Source: Luteococcus sp052116585 (GTDB lineage: Bacteria > Actinomycetota > Actinomycetes > Propionibacteriales > Propionibacteriaceae). From it: a DNA stretch of 46,627 nucleotides. The DNA is taken from the NCBI RefSeq assembly GCF_052116585.1, contig NZ_JBQKKT010000023.1, forward strand, positions 1-46,627, read 5' to 3'. The notes below the pieces were generated by a model. That model was not told where the DNA came from. It was given only the letters and a program-made list of their open reading frames with translations, and made no database searches. Positions 33,656 through 41,759 of the stretch are shown here, in pieces. The translations under genes and the position numbers were made by a program. Every line of letters begins with the position of its first letter. The first letter of the stretch is position 1.

Positions 33656-34453
33656 CTACTGTGCTGGCCCCGGCGCCTCGGAGGCGCCAGACGGCTCGTC
33701 ATCCCCAGACGGCTCGTCATCCACGTCATCGAGATCCACGGCATCCCCAACCCCGGAGCCAGCAGCGTGCCGCGAGGAGCCCGGTTCGGTGCGGTTGCGC
33801 AGGCGCCGCAGCGCCCGACGCAGGGCCCGCCGGTTGTCCACATAGGACTCCTCGTAGTGGAAGACGGGCAGCTCCCACCGGAATCTCAGGGCCAGGACCC
33901 GCAGGACAAATCCGCCCACCAGTGCGATCACGACGGCAACCCCGTCGGCCACCCCGGCCGTGAGCATCCCGACATATCCCAGTGCGACGAGGACAGATAC
34001 TGATGCATAGAGTTCCTGACGGAAGACCAGCGGAATCCGGTCACACAGCAGGTCTCGCATGATTCCCCCGGAGACGCCGGTCACGACCGCACCCACGACC
34101 GCGATGATGACGCCGAGGTCCATGGCGAGGGCGGTCTGCGCACCGAGGATCGAAAAGACGACCAGACCCAGCGCGTCGAGCATGAGAAAGAGCGGCCTGA
34201 AGTACTTCATGAGCTGGGCGATGGAGACCGTGAGGATCGCGGCTCCGACCACCATCAGGACGTACTGCGGATTCTCCACCCAGGTCAGGGGGTAGTTGCC
34301 CAACAGGACATCACGCAGCGATCCGCCACCCATTGCCGTCACGAGCGCCACCATGACGACGCCGAACAGATCCATCCGCTCGCGGCCCGCCGCGAGAGCT
34401 CCGGTCATCCCTTCGGCGGTGACCCCGATGATCCACAGCCAGGTCAGCAACAT
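33656..34453 (-). CDS. TRIC/UPF0126 family membrane protein (putative cation channel)
   Basis: Protein of 265 aa with about seven hydrophobic helices and the two-fold repeat of UPF0126. The glycine-rich signatures are AMGGGSLRDVLLG in the first half and VSGGIMRDLLCDRIP in the second. Bacterial homologues form trimeric cation channels; some members were earlier linked to glycine uptake. The C-terminal ~60 residues are Arg-rich, then acidic, with a short duplicated DDEPSG encoded by an 18-bp tandem repeat (33688-33722). The ATG has GAAGGGA upstream, and TAGGGT on the minus strand (34511-34516) is a possible -10 box. Confidence 0.88.
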   Translation of the reverse strand: MLLTWLWIIGVTAEGMTGALAAGRERMDLFGVVMVALVTAMGGGSLRDVLLGNYPLTWVENPQYVLMVVGAAILTVSIAQLMKYFRPLFLMLDALGLVVFSILGAQTALAMDLGVIIAVVGAVVTGVSGGIMRDLLCDRIPLVFRQELYASVSVLVALGYVGMLTAGVADGVAVVIALVGGFVLRVLALRFRWELPVFHYEESYVDNRRALRRALRRLRNRTEPGSSRHAAGSGVGDAVDLDDVDDEPSGDDEPSGASEAPGPAQ

Positions 34454-34662
34454 GCACTCGATCCCTTCTCCTGACGCCGCACCCACCTCTGGCAGGCGCG
34501 ACGGCAGACCACCCTAACCGGGCCCGCCAAGTAGCTGACCGTCCCAGCCGGGCTCTGCCGGGCAGCAGACCATTCGCCCGTCGGGAACAGCTCGCCCTGC
34601 ACACCGTCCCACAAACGAGGGGCGGGGCGTCCGCCCAAACACGGGTGGGCCACAATGGCCAC

Positions 34663-35079
34663 ATGGCTGACAAGGACACCCCGATGACCGACATTTCCGA
34701 GGACACCTGCTGGGGTTACCTCGCGAGCCAGGAGGTCGGCCGTCTGGCGACCGCTCGCGATGGCCAGCCGGAGATCTTCCCGATCAACTTCTGCGTGGAT
34801 GGACAGTCGATCGTCTTCCGCACGGCTTCCGGCTCCAAGCTGCAGGAACTCACGGACAATGCCCACGTGGCCTTCGAGGTGGACGGCTGGACCGAAGACG
34901 GAGGCTGGAGCATCCTGATCAAGGGCACCGCGGAGGAGATCACCTCCGTCGACGAGTTGGCCCTGGCAGAGAAGATGCCGCTCATGCCCTGGGTGCCGAC
35001 CCGCAAGAGCCACTTCGTGCGCGTGACGCCCGACACCCTGAGCGGCCGCAGCTTCTGGTTCGGCCCCGAAGAGGACTGA
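34663..35079 (+). CDS. Pyridoxamine 5'-phosphate oxidase-like flavin/F420-binding protein
   Basis: Protein of 138 aa with the split-barrel fold of the PNPOx-like superfamily: CWGYLASQEVGRLATARDG, IFPINFCVDGQSIVFRT and HVAFEVDGWTEDGGWSILIKG. These actinobacterial proteins typically bind FMN, haem or coenzyme F420, and many are of unknown substrate. The ATG at 34663 or 34684 could be the start, and no clear ribosome site precedes either. It is divergent from the TRIC-like gene and faces recG across a low-complexity region. Confidence 0.85.
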   Translation: MADKDTPMTDISEDTCWGYLASQEVGRLATARDGQPEIFPINFCVDGQSIVFRTASGSKLQELTDNAHVAFEVDGWTEDGGWSILIKGTAEEITSVDELALAEKMPLMPWVPTRKSHFVRVTPDTLSGRSFWFGPEED

Positions 35080-35100
35080 ACACTCCCACTTCCCACCCCG

Positions 35101-35187
<87 letters not shown>

Positions 35188-35225
35188 CGCGCTGTTGGAG
35201 GAGATCCGAGGAGCTCCCCCTCCTG

Positions 35226-37445
35226 TCAGGCCTTCTCCAACCACTCCCCGGCCGCCAAGAGCTCCGTTTGGGTCACCATGTCAGCCAGGTAGGGATTCAC
35301 CCGGTCCGGGTCCTCCGCCACCAGGCGTTCCGCGACATCGCGGCAGTGGGCGATCAGATCCGCGTGCTCGATGACACGCAACAGGCGCAGGGCGCTGCGT
35401 CCACCAGACTGGCTCGCACCGAGCACATTGCCTTCCCTTCGCTGGGCCAGGTCAAGCTCGGCCAGCTGGAAGCCGTCCCTGGTTGCTTCCACGGCGCGCA
35501 GACGCTGCATCGCCGTGGACTCCGGCGCCGCCGAGGTGACCAGGAGGCACAAACCGGCATTGCCCCCTCGTCCAATCCGACCCCGCAGCTGGTGCAATTG
35601 ACTCACGCCGAAACGGTCGGCATCCATCACGACCATCACGGTGGCATTGGGCACATCGACGCCCACCTCGATCACAGTGGTGGCGACCAACACGTCCACT
35701 TCGCCAGCGGCAAAGCGCCTCATCACGTCGTCCTTCTCATCGCTGGGCATCCGCCCGTGCAGGGACTCCACCCTCACCCCGGCGAGCGCGCCGTGACGCA
35801 GGTCCTCGGTCAGATCCGTCACCGTGGCGCTGGGCGGTAGGGAGTCCTCGGAGACGAAGGCGTCGGCGTCCTTGGCGTCGATCCGGGGACACACGACGAA
35901 GGCCTGCCTGCCTTCGGCGACCTCCTCCCGGATGCGCTCCCAGGCACGATCCACCCAGGTGGGATGGACCGTCGCGCTCACCAGGTTGGTCTGGACCTCC
36001 TGCCTCCCGGCAGGCAGTTCCGACAGCGTCGACACCTCCAGATCACCGAAGACGGTCATGGCCACCGAGCGTGGGATGGGCGTGGCGGTCATCACCAGGA
36101 CGTGGGGGCGCATCTCTGCCTTCTGGTTCAACACGGCCCGCTGCTCGACACCGAAACGATGCTGCTCATCCACGATGACCAGCCCCAAGTCTGCGAAACT
36201 CACCTTGTCGCCCAGCAGGGCATGGGTGCCGACCACCAGGCCCGCCTCACCGCTGGCGATCTTGAGCATCGCATTGCGCCGCGCCACCGCGGACATCGAT
36301 CCGGTGAGAAGAACGATCTCGGTGGCCCCCTCGGGTGCCCCCAGCGTGCGCCCGGCGACCAGGTCTCCCAGTTGCGCCTTGATCGATTCCAGGTGCTGGG
36401 TGGCCAGAACCTCGGTGGGCGCCAGGAGCACTGCCTGCTTGCCCGAGTCAACGGCCCGCAGCATGGCGCGCAGGGCGACCAGTGTCTTGCCCGAGCCGAC
36501 CTCGCCCTGCAACAGACGCTGCATGGGACTCGATGTGGACATGGCTGCGAAGACTTCGTCCCCCACCTGTCGCTGCCCCTCGGTCAGGGTGAATGGGAGC
36601 CGCTGGTCGAAGGCGTCCAGCAGGCCGCCCTCGACCCCTGCCAACGGTGCAGCTCGGAAATGGGCATTGTCATGACGCCGATAGGCCATCGTCAGCTGCA
36701 TCTGGAGCGCCTCGTCGAAGAGCAGCCGATCAGCAGCGGCCTGCGCATGCTCGCGGGAGACCGGTTGGTGGGCCTGGACGAGGGCTTCGTCGAAGCCCAT
36801 CAACCCCTCCTCCTGGAGGACCCAGGAGGGAAGGGGCTCGCCCTGGATCCCCATCTGCGCGTGCACCAGCTGGACCGTCTCGCCAATTTCCCACGTGGGC
36901 ATCTTGGCCGTGGCTGGGTAGATCCCGACCAGGCCGGATCGGGAGACCTGCTGCACCATGGCCTTCTGGTTGGCCTTGCCGATCACCTTGCCGGACTCGT
37001 CGATGATCACGAAGTCTGGATGGGTCAGTTGCGGCCGGTCCATGAAGGTTCCAACCTTGCCGACGAAGATCCCCCGACTGCCCTTGGCGAGCTGCTTGTG
37101 CCAGTAGTCCACCATGTGCTGCTTGCCGAAGAAGGTCACGCCCAGGGTGCCCGAACCGTCCGTCAGGGTCACCTCCAGCCGTCGGCGGGGAGGGCTTCCC
37201 GCCTGACGCACCTGATCCACCATGGCCATCACCGCCACGTCCTCGCCGACGGGAAGATCCGCCAGCGAGGAGTTCTCAGTGCCCGACAGGTAGCGACGCG
37301 GCAGGTGACGCATCAGGTCACCCACGGTGTTCAGCCGCAACCGGGTGGACAGGATCTTCGCCGTCGGGGCGCCCACCACCTGTGACAGCGGCCGATTCAG
37401 TTCGGCAAAGGTGTCGGTACGCCATTGGGGATTCCAGGGAGCCAC
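35226..37445 (-). CDS. recG: ATP-dependent DNA helicase RecG
   Basis: Protein of 739 aa that regresses stalled forks and migrates branched DNA. The N-terminal wedge/OB domain (about 60-170) precedes helicase motifs: GEVGSGKT (Walker A), DEQHRFG (motif II), TATPIPRS (motif III), TTVIEVGVDVPN and QLRGRIGRGG (motif VI). The GTG at 37445 is chosen because a TAGGCT box lies 7 nt upstream, predicting a leaderless mRNA; the longer open frame runs back through a terminator. It follows rpmB. Confidence 0.95.
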   Translation of the reverse strand: MAPWNPQWRTDTFAELNRPLSQVVGAPTAKILSTRLRLNTVGDLMRHLPRRYLSGTENSSLADLPVGEDVAVMAMVDQVRQAGSPPRRRLEVTLTDGSGTLGVTFFGKQHMVDYWHKQLAKGSRGIFVGKVGTFMDRPQLTHPDFVIIDESGKVIGKANQKAMVQQVSRSGLVGIYPATAKMPTWEIGETVQLVHAQMGIQGEPLPSWVLQEEGLMGFDEALVQAHQPVSREHAQAAADRLLFDEALQMQLTMAYRRHDNAHFRAAPLAGVEGGLLDAFDQRLPFTLTEGQRQVGDEVFAAMSTSSPMQRLLQGEVGSGKTLVALRAMLRAVDSGKQAVLLAPTEVLATQHLESIKAQLGDLVAGRTLGAPEGATEIVLLTGSMSAVARRNAMLKIASGEAGLVVGTHALLGDKVSFADLGLVIVDEQHRFGVEQRAVLNQKAEMRPHVLVMTATPIPRSVAMTVFGDLEVSTLSELPAGRQEVQTNLVSATVHPTWVDRAWERIREEVAEGRQAFVVCPRIDAKDADAFVSEDSLPPSATVTDLTEDLRHGALAGVRVESLHGRMPSDEKDDVMRRFAAGEVDVLVATTVIEVGVDVPNATVMVVMDADRFGVSQLHQLRGRIGRGGNAGLCLLVTSAAPESTAMQRLRAVEATRDGFQLAELDLAQRREGNVLGASQSGGRSALRLLRVIEHADLIAHCRDVAERLVAEDPDRVNPYLADMVTQTELLAAGEWLEKA

Positions 37446-37452
37446 GTCGTCG

Positions 37453-37479
37453 AGCCTACAAGTGGGCCCTGACACTTGT
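37453..37479 (-). promoter_or_regulatory. recG -10 box and 7-8-7 dyad
   Basis: TAGGCT on the minus strand (37453-37458) ends 7 nt before the GTG. Immediately upstream, ACAAGTG (37458-37464) and CACTTGT (37473-37479) form a perfect 7-bp inverted repeat with an 8-bp spacer, placed where the promoter spacer would be. It could be an operator. Confidence 0.45.
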
Positions 37480-37533
37480 CTGGGGACGGGGGCCGTACGG
37501 CCCAGCGTGGGCAGACGAGCTGACATGGACAAC

Positions 37534-37568
37534 GACAAGGCCGCCGAGCACTGCTCGGCGGCCTTGTC
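37534..37568 (-). terminator. Strong hairpin terminator of rpmB
   Basis: GACAAGGCCGCCGAGCA and TGCTCGGCGGCCTTGTC are perfect 17-bp inverted copies around one base, so a stem of about 15 bp with a small loop. It lies between rpmB and recG on the minus strand. Confidence 0.85.
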
Positions 37569-37618
37569 AGAAGTCCAGCTGGACCAATGGCCCGATTTCC
37601 GGCCGGAGCCGGGAAGGG

Positions 37619-37807
37619 TCAGCGCGAGACGACCTTGCCGGCCTTGAGGCAGGAGGTGCAGACGTTGACACGCTTCGGCGCCCCGTTCACCAGAGCGCGA
37701 ACGCGCTGGATGTTCGGGTTCCAACGACGGTTGGTCTTCTTCTTCGACCACGGCACGTTGTGGCCGAAGCCCGGGCCCTTGGCGCAGACATCGCACACGG
37801 CAGCCAT
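37619..37807 (-). CDS. rpmB: 50S ribosomal protein L28
   Basis: Protein of 62 aa. AAVCDVCAKGPGFGHNV and KKKTNRRWNPNIQRVR are diagnostic. It is the zinc-binding (C+) form, with Cys pairs CDVC and CTSC. The ATG has GAGGAG upstream. It has a strong promoter and a strong terminator on its own, so it is probably a single-gene unit. Confidence 0.97.
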   Translation of the reverse strand: MAAVCDVCAKGPGFGHNVPWSKKKTNRRWNPNIQRVRALVNGAPKRVNVCTSCLKAGKVVSR

Positions 37808-37877
37808 TGGAGTACTCCTCGATAGATGGATCAGATGTGGGGCCTGGCCCCGGCGAGCCCAAAAGGGCAACCCGAAA

Positions 37878-37907
37878 ATGATAGCCCCCCAGGTGCCAGC
37901 ATCACAA
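37878..37907 (-). promoter_or_regulatory. Candidate rpmB promoter
   Basis: On the minus strand TTGTGA (37902-37907) and TATCAT (37878-37883) are 18 bp apart, about 70 bp before the rpmB ATG. Confidence 0.6.
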
Positions 37908-37990
37908 ACGAGGGACCCGCACCGCTTCCTCCAGCCGTCAGGGTCACCACCCATCCCGGCACCTGCGCCCCCGATGGTCGCCACGATGCG

Positions 37991-39676
37991 TCAGATGGCC
38001 ACCACGACGGGAACGATCATGGGACGCCGCCGATGATTCGTCGAGACCCAACGTCCAATGGCTCGTCGGATGACCTGCTGTAGCCGGTGGGTGTCATCCA
38101 CACCATCCCGCAGTGCCTGGGTGAGTTCCGTTTCGATCTGCTGCCGGATCGCGTCGAACACAGCATCGTCGTCGCTGAAACCACGCGCATGGATGTCGGG
38201 GCCGGAGACCACGGCGGCACCTCGGAGGTCCACCGCGGCGACCACGGAGATGAAGCCCTCCTCACCCAGGATCTTGCGGTCGGTCAGTTCATCCTGGCCG
38301 ATCTCCCCCACCGTCGAACCGTCGACGAAGATGTAGGAGGCGTCCACCGAGCCGACGACGGATACCCGACCGTCGCGCAGCTCCACGACATCGCCGTCCT
38401 CCACCACGACCACGTTCTCCTGCGGAATGCCAGTGGCTCGGGCCAGCTTGGCATTGGCCACCAGGTGGCGCACCTCACCATGGACCGGCATCACATTGCG
38501 CGGCCGGATCACGTTGTAGCAGTAGAGCAACTCCCCGGCACTTGCATGCCCGGAGACATGGACCAGGGCATTGCCCTTGTGCACCACCGTGGCGCCCAGC
38601 CTGGTGAGCCCGTTGATCACCCGGTAGACCGCATTCTCATTGCCAGGAATGAGGCTGGAGGCCAGCACCACGGTGTCGTGCTCCCCCAGCTCGATGACCG
38701 GATGCTCTCGATTGGCGATCCTGCTCAGGGCGCTGAGAGGCTCCCCCTGGGAACCCGTGGAAATCACCACCACTTGGTCGTCGCGGTGGTTGTCGATGTC
38801 CTTGAGCTCGATCAGGGTGTCCCCTGGCACCCGGAGGTAACCCAGATCACGGGCCACGGACATGTTGCGGACCATGGATCTCCCCACGTAGACCACCTTG
38901 CGACCGTGCTGGACGGCCAGGTCCATCACCTGTTGGACCCGATGCACGTGGGATGCGAAGCAGGCCACGACGAGCTTCTTCTCTGCACTGGCGAAGACCC
39001 GCTCCAGAGCCGGCACGATGTCCTTCTCCGGCGTCGTGAAGCCGGGCACTTCGGCATTGGTGGAGTCAACCATGAACAGGTCAACACCCTCCTCACCCAG
39101 ACGGCCAAAACCGCGCAGGTCCGTGATCCGCCCATCGAGGGGAAGCTGGTCCATCTTGAAGTCACCAGTGTGCAGGACCGTGCCGGCTTGCGTCCTGATG
39201 CACACCGCCAGGGCATCCGGAATGGAATGGTTGACCGCAAGGAATTCCAGGTCGAAGTACTGACTCACCTTCGCCCGATCCCCCTCGGCCACCTCCTGAA
39301 GGTCCGTGCCGCGGATCCGGTGCTCGCGGATCTTGGCCTCCACCAGGGCCAACGTCAGCCGAGAACCCCAGATCGGGATGTCACTACGACGTCGCAACAG
39401 GTAGGGCACTGCTCCGATGTGGTCCTCGTGCCCGTGAGTGAGGACGAGGCCAACGATGTCGTCGAGTCTGTCGTTGAGGTGATCCAGGGCCGGAAGGATG
39501 AGATCGACGCCTGGATGGTCGTCCTCCGGGAAGAGGACACCGCAATCCACCAACAGGATCTCGCCGTTGATCTCGAGGCACGCCATGTTTCGACCCACGT
39601 CACCCAGGCCACCCAGTGGCGTGACTCGCAGAACTCCGGGGGCGATGGGGGGCGGGGGCGTCACCTGTGTCGTCAC
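37991..39676 (-). CDS. rnj: Ribonuclease J
   Basis: Protein of 561 aa, a metallo-beta-lactamase/beta-CASP RNase with 5' exonuclease and endonuclease activity in RNA maturation and decay. GGLGDVGRNMACLEI is followed by the metal motif LTHGHEDHIGAVP, HTGDFK and the beta-CASP strings ISTGSQGEPLSALSR and HVSGHASAGEL. The C-terminal ~120 residues form the dimerisation domain. The GTG at 39676 has TAGGCT 7 nt upstream, another likely leaderless start. In many actinobacteria this gene lies near dapB, as here. Confidence 0.95.
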   Translation of the reverse strand: MTTQVTPPPPIAPGVLRVTPLGGLGDVGRNMACLEINGEILLVDCGVLFPEDDHPGVDLILPALDHLNDRLDDIVGLVLTHGHEDHIGAVPYLLRRRSDIPIWGSRLTLALVEAKIREHRIRGTDLQEVAEGDRAKVSQYFDLEFLAVNHSIPDALAVCIRTQAGTVLHTGDFKMDQLPLDGRITDLRGFGRLGEEGVDLFMVDSTNAEVPGFTTPEKDIVPALERVFASAEKKLVVACFASHVHRVQQVMDLAVQHGRKVVYVGRSMVRNMSVARDLGYLRVPGDTLIELKDIDNHRDDQVVVISTGSQGEPLSALSRIANREHPVIELGEHDTVVLASSLIPGNENAVYRVINGLTRLGATVVHKGNALVHVSGHASAGELLYCYNVIRPRNVMPVHGEVRHLVANAKLARATGIPQENVVVVEDGDVVELRDGRVSVVGSVDASYIFVDGSTVGEIGQDELTDRKILGEEGFISVVAAVDLRGAAVVSGPDIHARGFSDDDAVFDAIRQQIETELTQALRDGVDDTHRLQQVIRRAIGRWVSTNHRRRPMIVPVVVAI

Positions 39677-39856
39677 GATGGCCAGCCTAGTGCCGCCGCG
39701 TCCACCGGGGGATGGACGCGACTGCTGGTCATCCCTGCACGGAGCCGCTACCCAGTACCATCCGCACAGGACAGATCCATGGAACCCGCCAGGGCAACTC
39801 GACAACGCCCCCACCCATCGAAGAGGGCGCATGGACATGCACCCCGAAAAGCAAGG

Positions 39857-39898
39857 GCGTTGGAGATGTCCGCTCGGGGGTTCGGGCATCTCCAACGC
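39857..39898 (+). ncRNA. Long hairpin, possible small RNA or terminator
   Basis: GCGTTGGAGATGTCCG and CGGGCATCTCCAACGC pair over 16 positions with a single U-G wobble on plus-strand RNA and a 10-nt loop. On minus-strand RNA the wobble becomes an A-C mismatch, so plus-strand transcription is favoured. An AT-rich stretch follows on the plus strand. No upstream gene needs a terminator here, so a short untranslated RNA is possible. Confidence 0.4.
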
Positions 39899-39942
39899 AT
39901 TAACAGTGTTTCACAGGACTCGAAAGTTTAGAACTTGATTTT

Positions 39943-39960
39943 GTGTGATGTTTGTCACAC
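39943..39960. promoter_or_regulatory. CRP/GlxR-type palindrome
   Basis: GTGTGATGTTTGTCACAC contains TGTGA-N6-TCACA exactly, the consensus bound by CRP/GlxR regulators in actinobacteria. It is about 97 bp upstream of the GNAT ATG and about 270 bp from the rnj start. Confidence 0.6.
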
Positions 39961-40056
39961 GTTAACTGTCAAATTTCGCTTGCTTTTCTTGCCTTGCCAT
40001 GGCCGCAGATGGGTCTTGGTGGTAGCCCTGTGCCATCCCGGCCCTAGGATGGCCCC

Positions 40057-40692
40057 ATGTCAGGACCCGAGCAGGACGCACTGTCCGACCCACAACCACC
40101 CCGCGACCAGACGGTCCCCAGCGTGCGCCTCGCCATGCCGGCCGAGGCCCTCCAGATCACGGAGATCCAGCGTCGCGTCTGGGCCCGGGATGACCTTGAG
40201 CGGCGCATGCTGGACGAGGTGGACGCCGACCAGATGGCCCAGCTGTGGCACCAGGCCATCACCCGTGCTCCCCACGCGCACTTCCGGGTTCTGGTGGCCA
40301 CCCAGACCTACGGACAGGCAGAGCCAGCGGACGAACCCGGATCCACGCGCCAACGCACCAAGGTCTGTGGTTTCGCGGCGATCGGCCCCAGCGATGACCC
40401 CGACGCCGATCCGACGGACTCCTTGGTGGCCGAATTCTGCATCGATCCGCTGCTCACTGGACAGGGCCACGAGGACCGCCTGATGCACGCGGCCGTGGCC
40501 ACCATGCAGGCCGACGGCTACCAGCGCGCCACCTGGTGGGTCCGCAGCACCGACGATGACTTGCGCCAGTGGCTGACCGAGAGCGGCTGGGGTCCCGACG
40601 GCGCGCACCGCGAGATCGGCACCCCCGATGGAGTCCTCCGGGTCAAGCAGATCCGCCTGCACACGGACATCAGCACAGTGGACGGCAACTGA
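40057..40692 (+). CDS. GNAT-family N-acetyltransferase
   Basis: Protein of 211 aa. The acetyl-CoA-binding part is recognisable in VAEFCIDPLLTGQGHEDRLMHAAV, a degenerate motif A, after a strand-rich N-terminal half with RLAMPAEALQITEIQRRVW. A later WWVRSTDDDLRQWLTESGW resembles motif B. The substrate is unknown. The ATG lies 6 nt after TAGGAT, predicting a leaderless transcript. A terminator follows at 40720. Confidence 0.8.
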   Translation: MSGPEQDALSDPQPPRDQTVPSVRLAMPAEALQITEIQRRVWARDDLERRMLDEVDADQMAQLWHQAITRAPHAHFRVLVATQTYGQAEPADEPGSTRQRTKVCGFAAIGPSDDPDADPTDSLVAEFCIDPLLTGQGHEDRLMHAAVATMQADGYQRATWWVRSTDDDLRQWLTESGWGPDGAHREIGTPDGVLRVKQIRLHTDISTVDGN

Positions 40693-40719
40693 CCCCGCCC
40701 ACACACCGGCATTCAGAAT

Positions 40720-40752
40720 CGGGCCCGGCACCCCTTGTGGGTGCCGGGCCCG
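40720..40752. terminator. Bidirectional hairpin terminator
   Basis: CGGGCCCGGCACCC and GGGTGCCGGGCCCG form a perfect 14-bp stem with the loop CTTGT, between the convergent GNAT gene and dapB. Confidence 0.85.
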
Positions 40753-40785
40753 CTGTCCTGCCTGCCACGGGCTCGATGACAGACG

Positions 40786-40874
40786 TCACTCGAACCCAGG
40801 ATGCTCACGCAGCCTCACTCGAGCCCCAGGATGCTCACGCAACATCACTCGAGCCCCAGAATGCTCTCGATTCC
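40786..40874. repeat. Tandem ~30-bp repeat derived from the dapB 3' end
   Basis: Three near-identical copies start at 40786, 40815 and 40845, each beginning TCACTCGA[A/G]CCC. The third is the end of dapB itself (ILGLE and stop). The two outer copies lie just beyond the stop. Copies 2 and 3 differ by few bases. Confidence 0.85.
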
Positions 40875-41585
40875 CAACGTCAGGCCCGGGTGGTCTGCAA
40901 CAGCTGCCACCGCCGTGACGACGCCCGGCATGTAGGAGGCGCGGTTCATCGAGTCGTGCCGGATGGTGAGCGTCTCGCCGTCCTGACCGAAGAGCACCTC
41001 CTGGTGTGCGATGAGGCCCTGCAGGCGCACAGAATGCACGTGCACCCCGTCCACCACGGCGCCACGGGCACCGTCTGGGTCGATCGTGGTGTCATCGGGA
41101 ACCTCGTCCAGCCCTGCAGCGGCACGCGCCTCGGCGATCATGCCGGCCGTCGTCCCGGCGGTGCCGGAGGGGGCGTCCGCCTTCTGGGGGTGGTGCAGCT
41201 CGATGATCTCCACGCTCGGGTAGTACTTCGCCGCCTGCTTGGCGAAGTGCATCATCAGCACCGCCCCGATCGAGAAGTTCGAGGCAATGATGACGCCAAC
41301 CTCGGGCTTCTCGCCCAGCCAACCACGCAGGGTCTCCAGCCGCTCATCGGTGAAGCCGGTGGTGCCCACCACCGCATGCTTGCCATGGTCGATGCACCAC
41401 TTCAGGTTCTCCATCACGGAATCAGGGTGGGTGAAGTCCACCACCACGTCGGCGCGCTCCGCCTCCACATGGGGGTCACCGACGTCCACCGCCGCGACGA
41501 GCTCCAGTCCGGGCGCCATCTGCACCGCGCGGCACACCTCGCCACCCATCCGGCCATTCGCCCCGAACACAGCAACTCGCGTCAC
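40845..41585 (-). CDS. dapB: 4-hydroxy-tetrahydrodipicolinate reductase
   Basis: Protein of 246 aa in the lysine/diaminopimelate pathway. The N-terminal TRVAVFGANGRMGGEV is the NAD(P)H loop, VVDFTHPDSVMENL and VGTTGFTDE follow, and ELHHPQKADAPSGTA contains the catalytic His and Lys. The GTG start has GAGGAG at 6 nt. The last codons are part of a tandem repeat that extends past the stop. The family length is normal. Confidence 0.96.
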   Translation of the reverse strand: MTRVAVFGANGRMGGEVCRAVQMAPGLELVAAVDVGDPHVEAERADVVVDFTHPDSVMENLKWCIDHGKHAVVGTTGFTDERLETLRGWLGEKPEVGVIIASNFSIGAVLMMHFAKQAAKYYPSVEIIELHHPQKADAPSGTAGTTAGMIAEARAAAGLDEVPDDTTIDPDGARGAVVDGVHVHSVRLQGLIAHQEVLFGQDGETLTIRHDSMNRASYMPGVVTAVAAVADHPGLTLGIESILGLE

Positions 41586-41759
41586 GTCATCTCCTCGATG
41601 GTTGGATGCCGCAAGGGCATCAGAGGAGCCCGACCACCTTGCGGGCCGGACTTGTGGCCATTGTGGCAAAAGACGAGGAATCCGGGGTTAACGTCCAGCG
41701 ACAACATGGAGCTGGACGGCCCAGAGCTCCGCGCAGAGCACACCGGATAGGGTGTGGCC

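Larger units (their letters stand above)
39677..40056. other. 380-bp divergent intergenic region between rnj and a GNAT gene
   Basis: It holds the rnj -10 box (39684-39689, minus strand), a long hairpin at 39857-39898, an AT-rich island of roughly 100 bp (39899-40000) with a CRP-like palindrome, and a TAGGAT box (40045-40050) for the GNAT gene. No supported coding sequence is seen. Confidence 0.6.

Noticed and set aside
33672..33688. Short palindrome GGCGCCTC-G-GAGGCGCC in the 3' end of the TRIC-like gene
   Set aside because: It lies inside coding sequence next to a short tandem repeat, and the stem is short; a terminator role is not supported.
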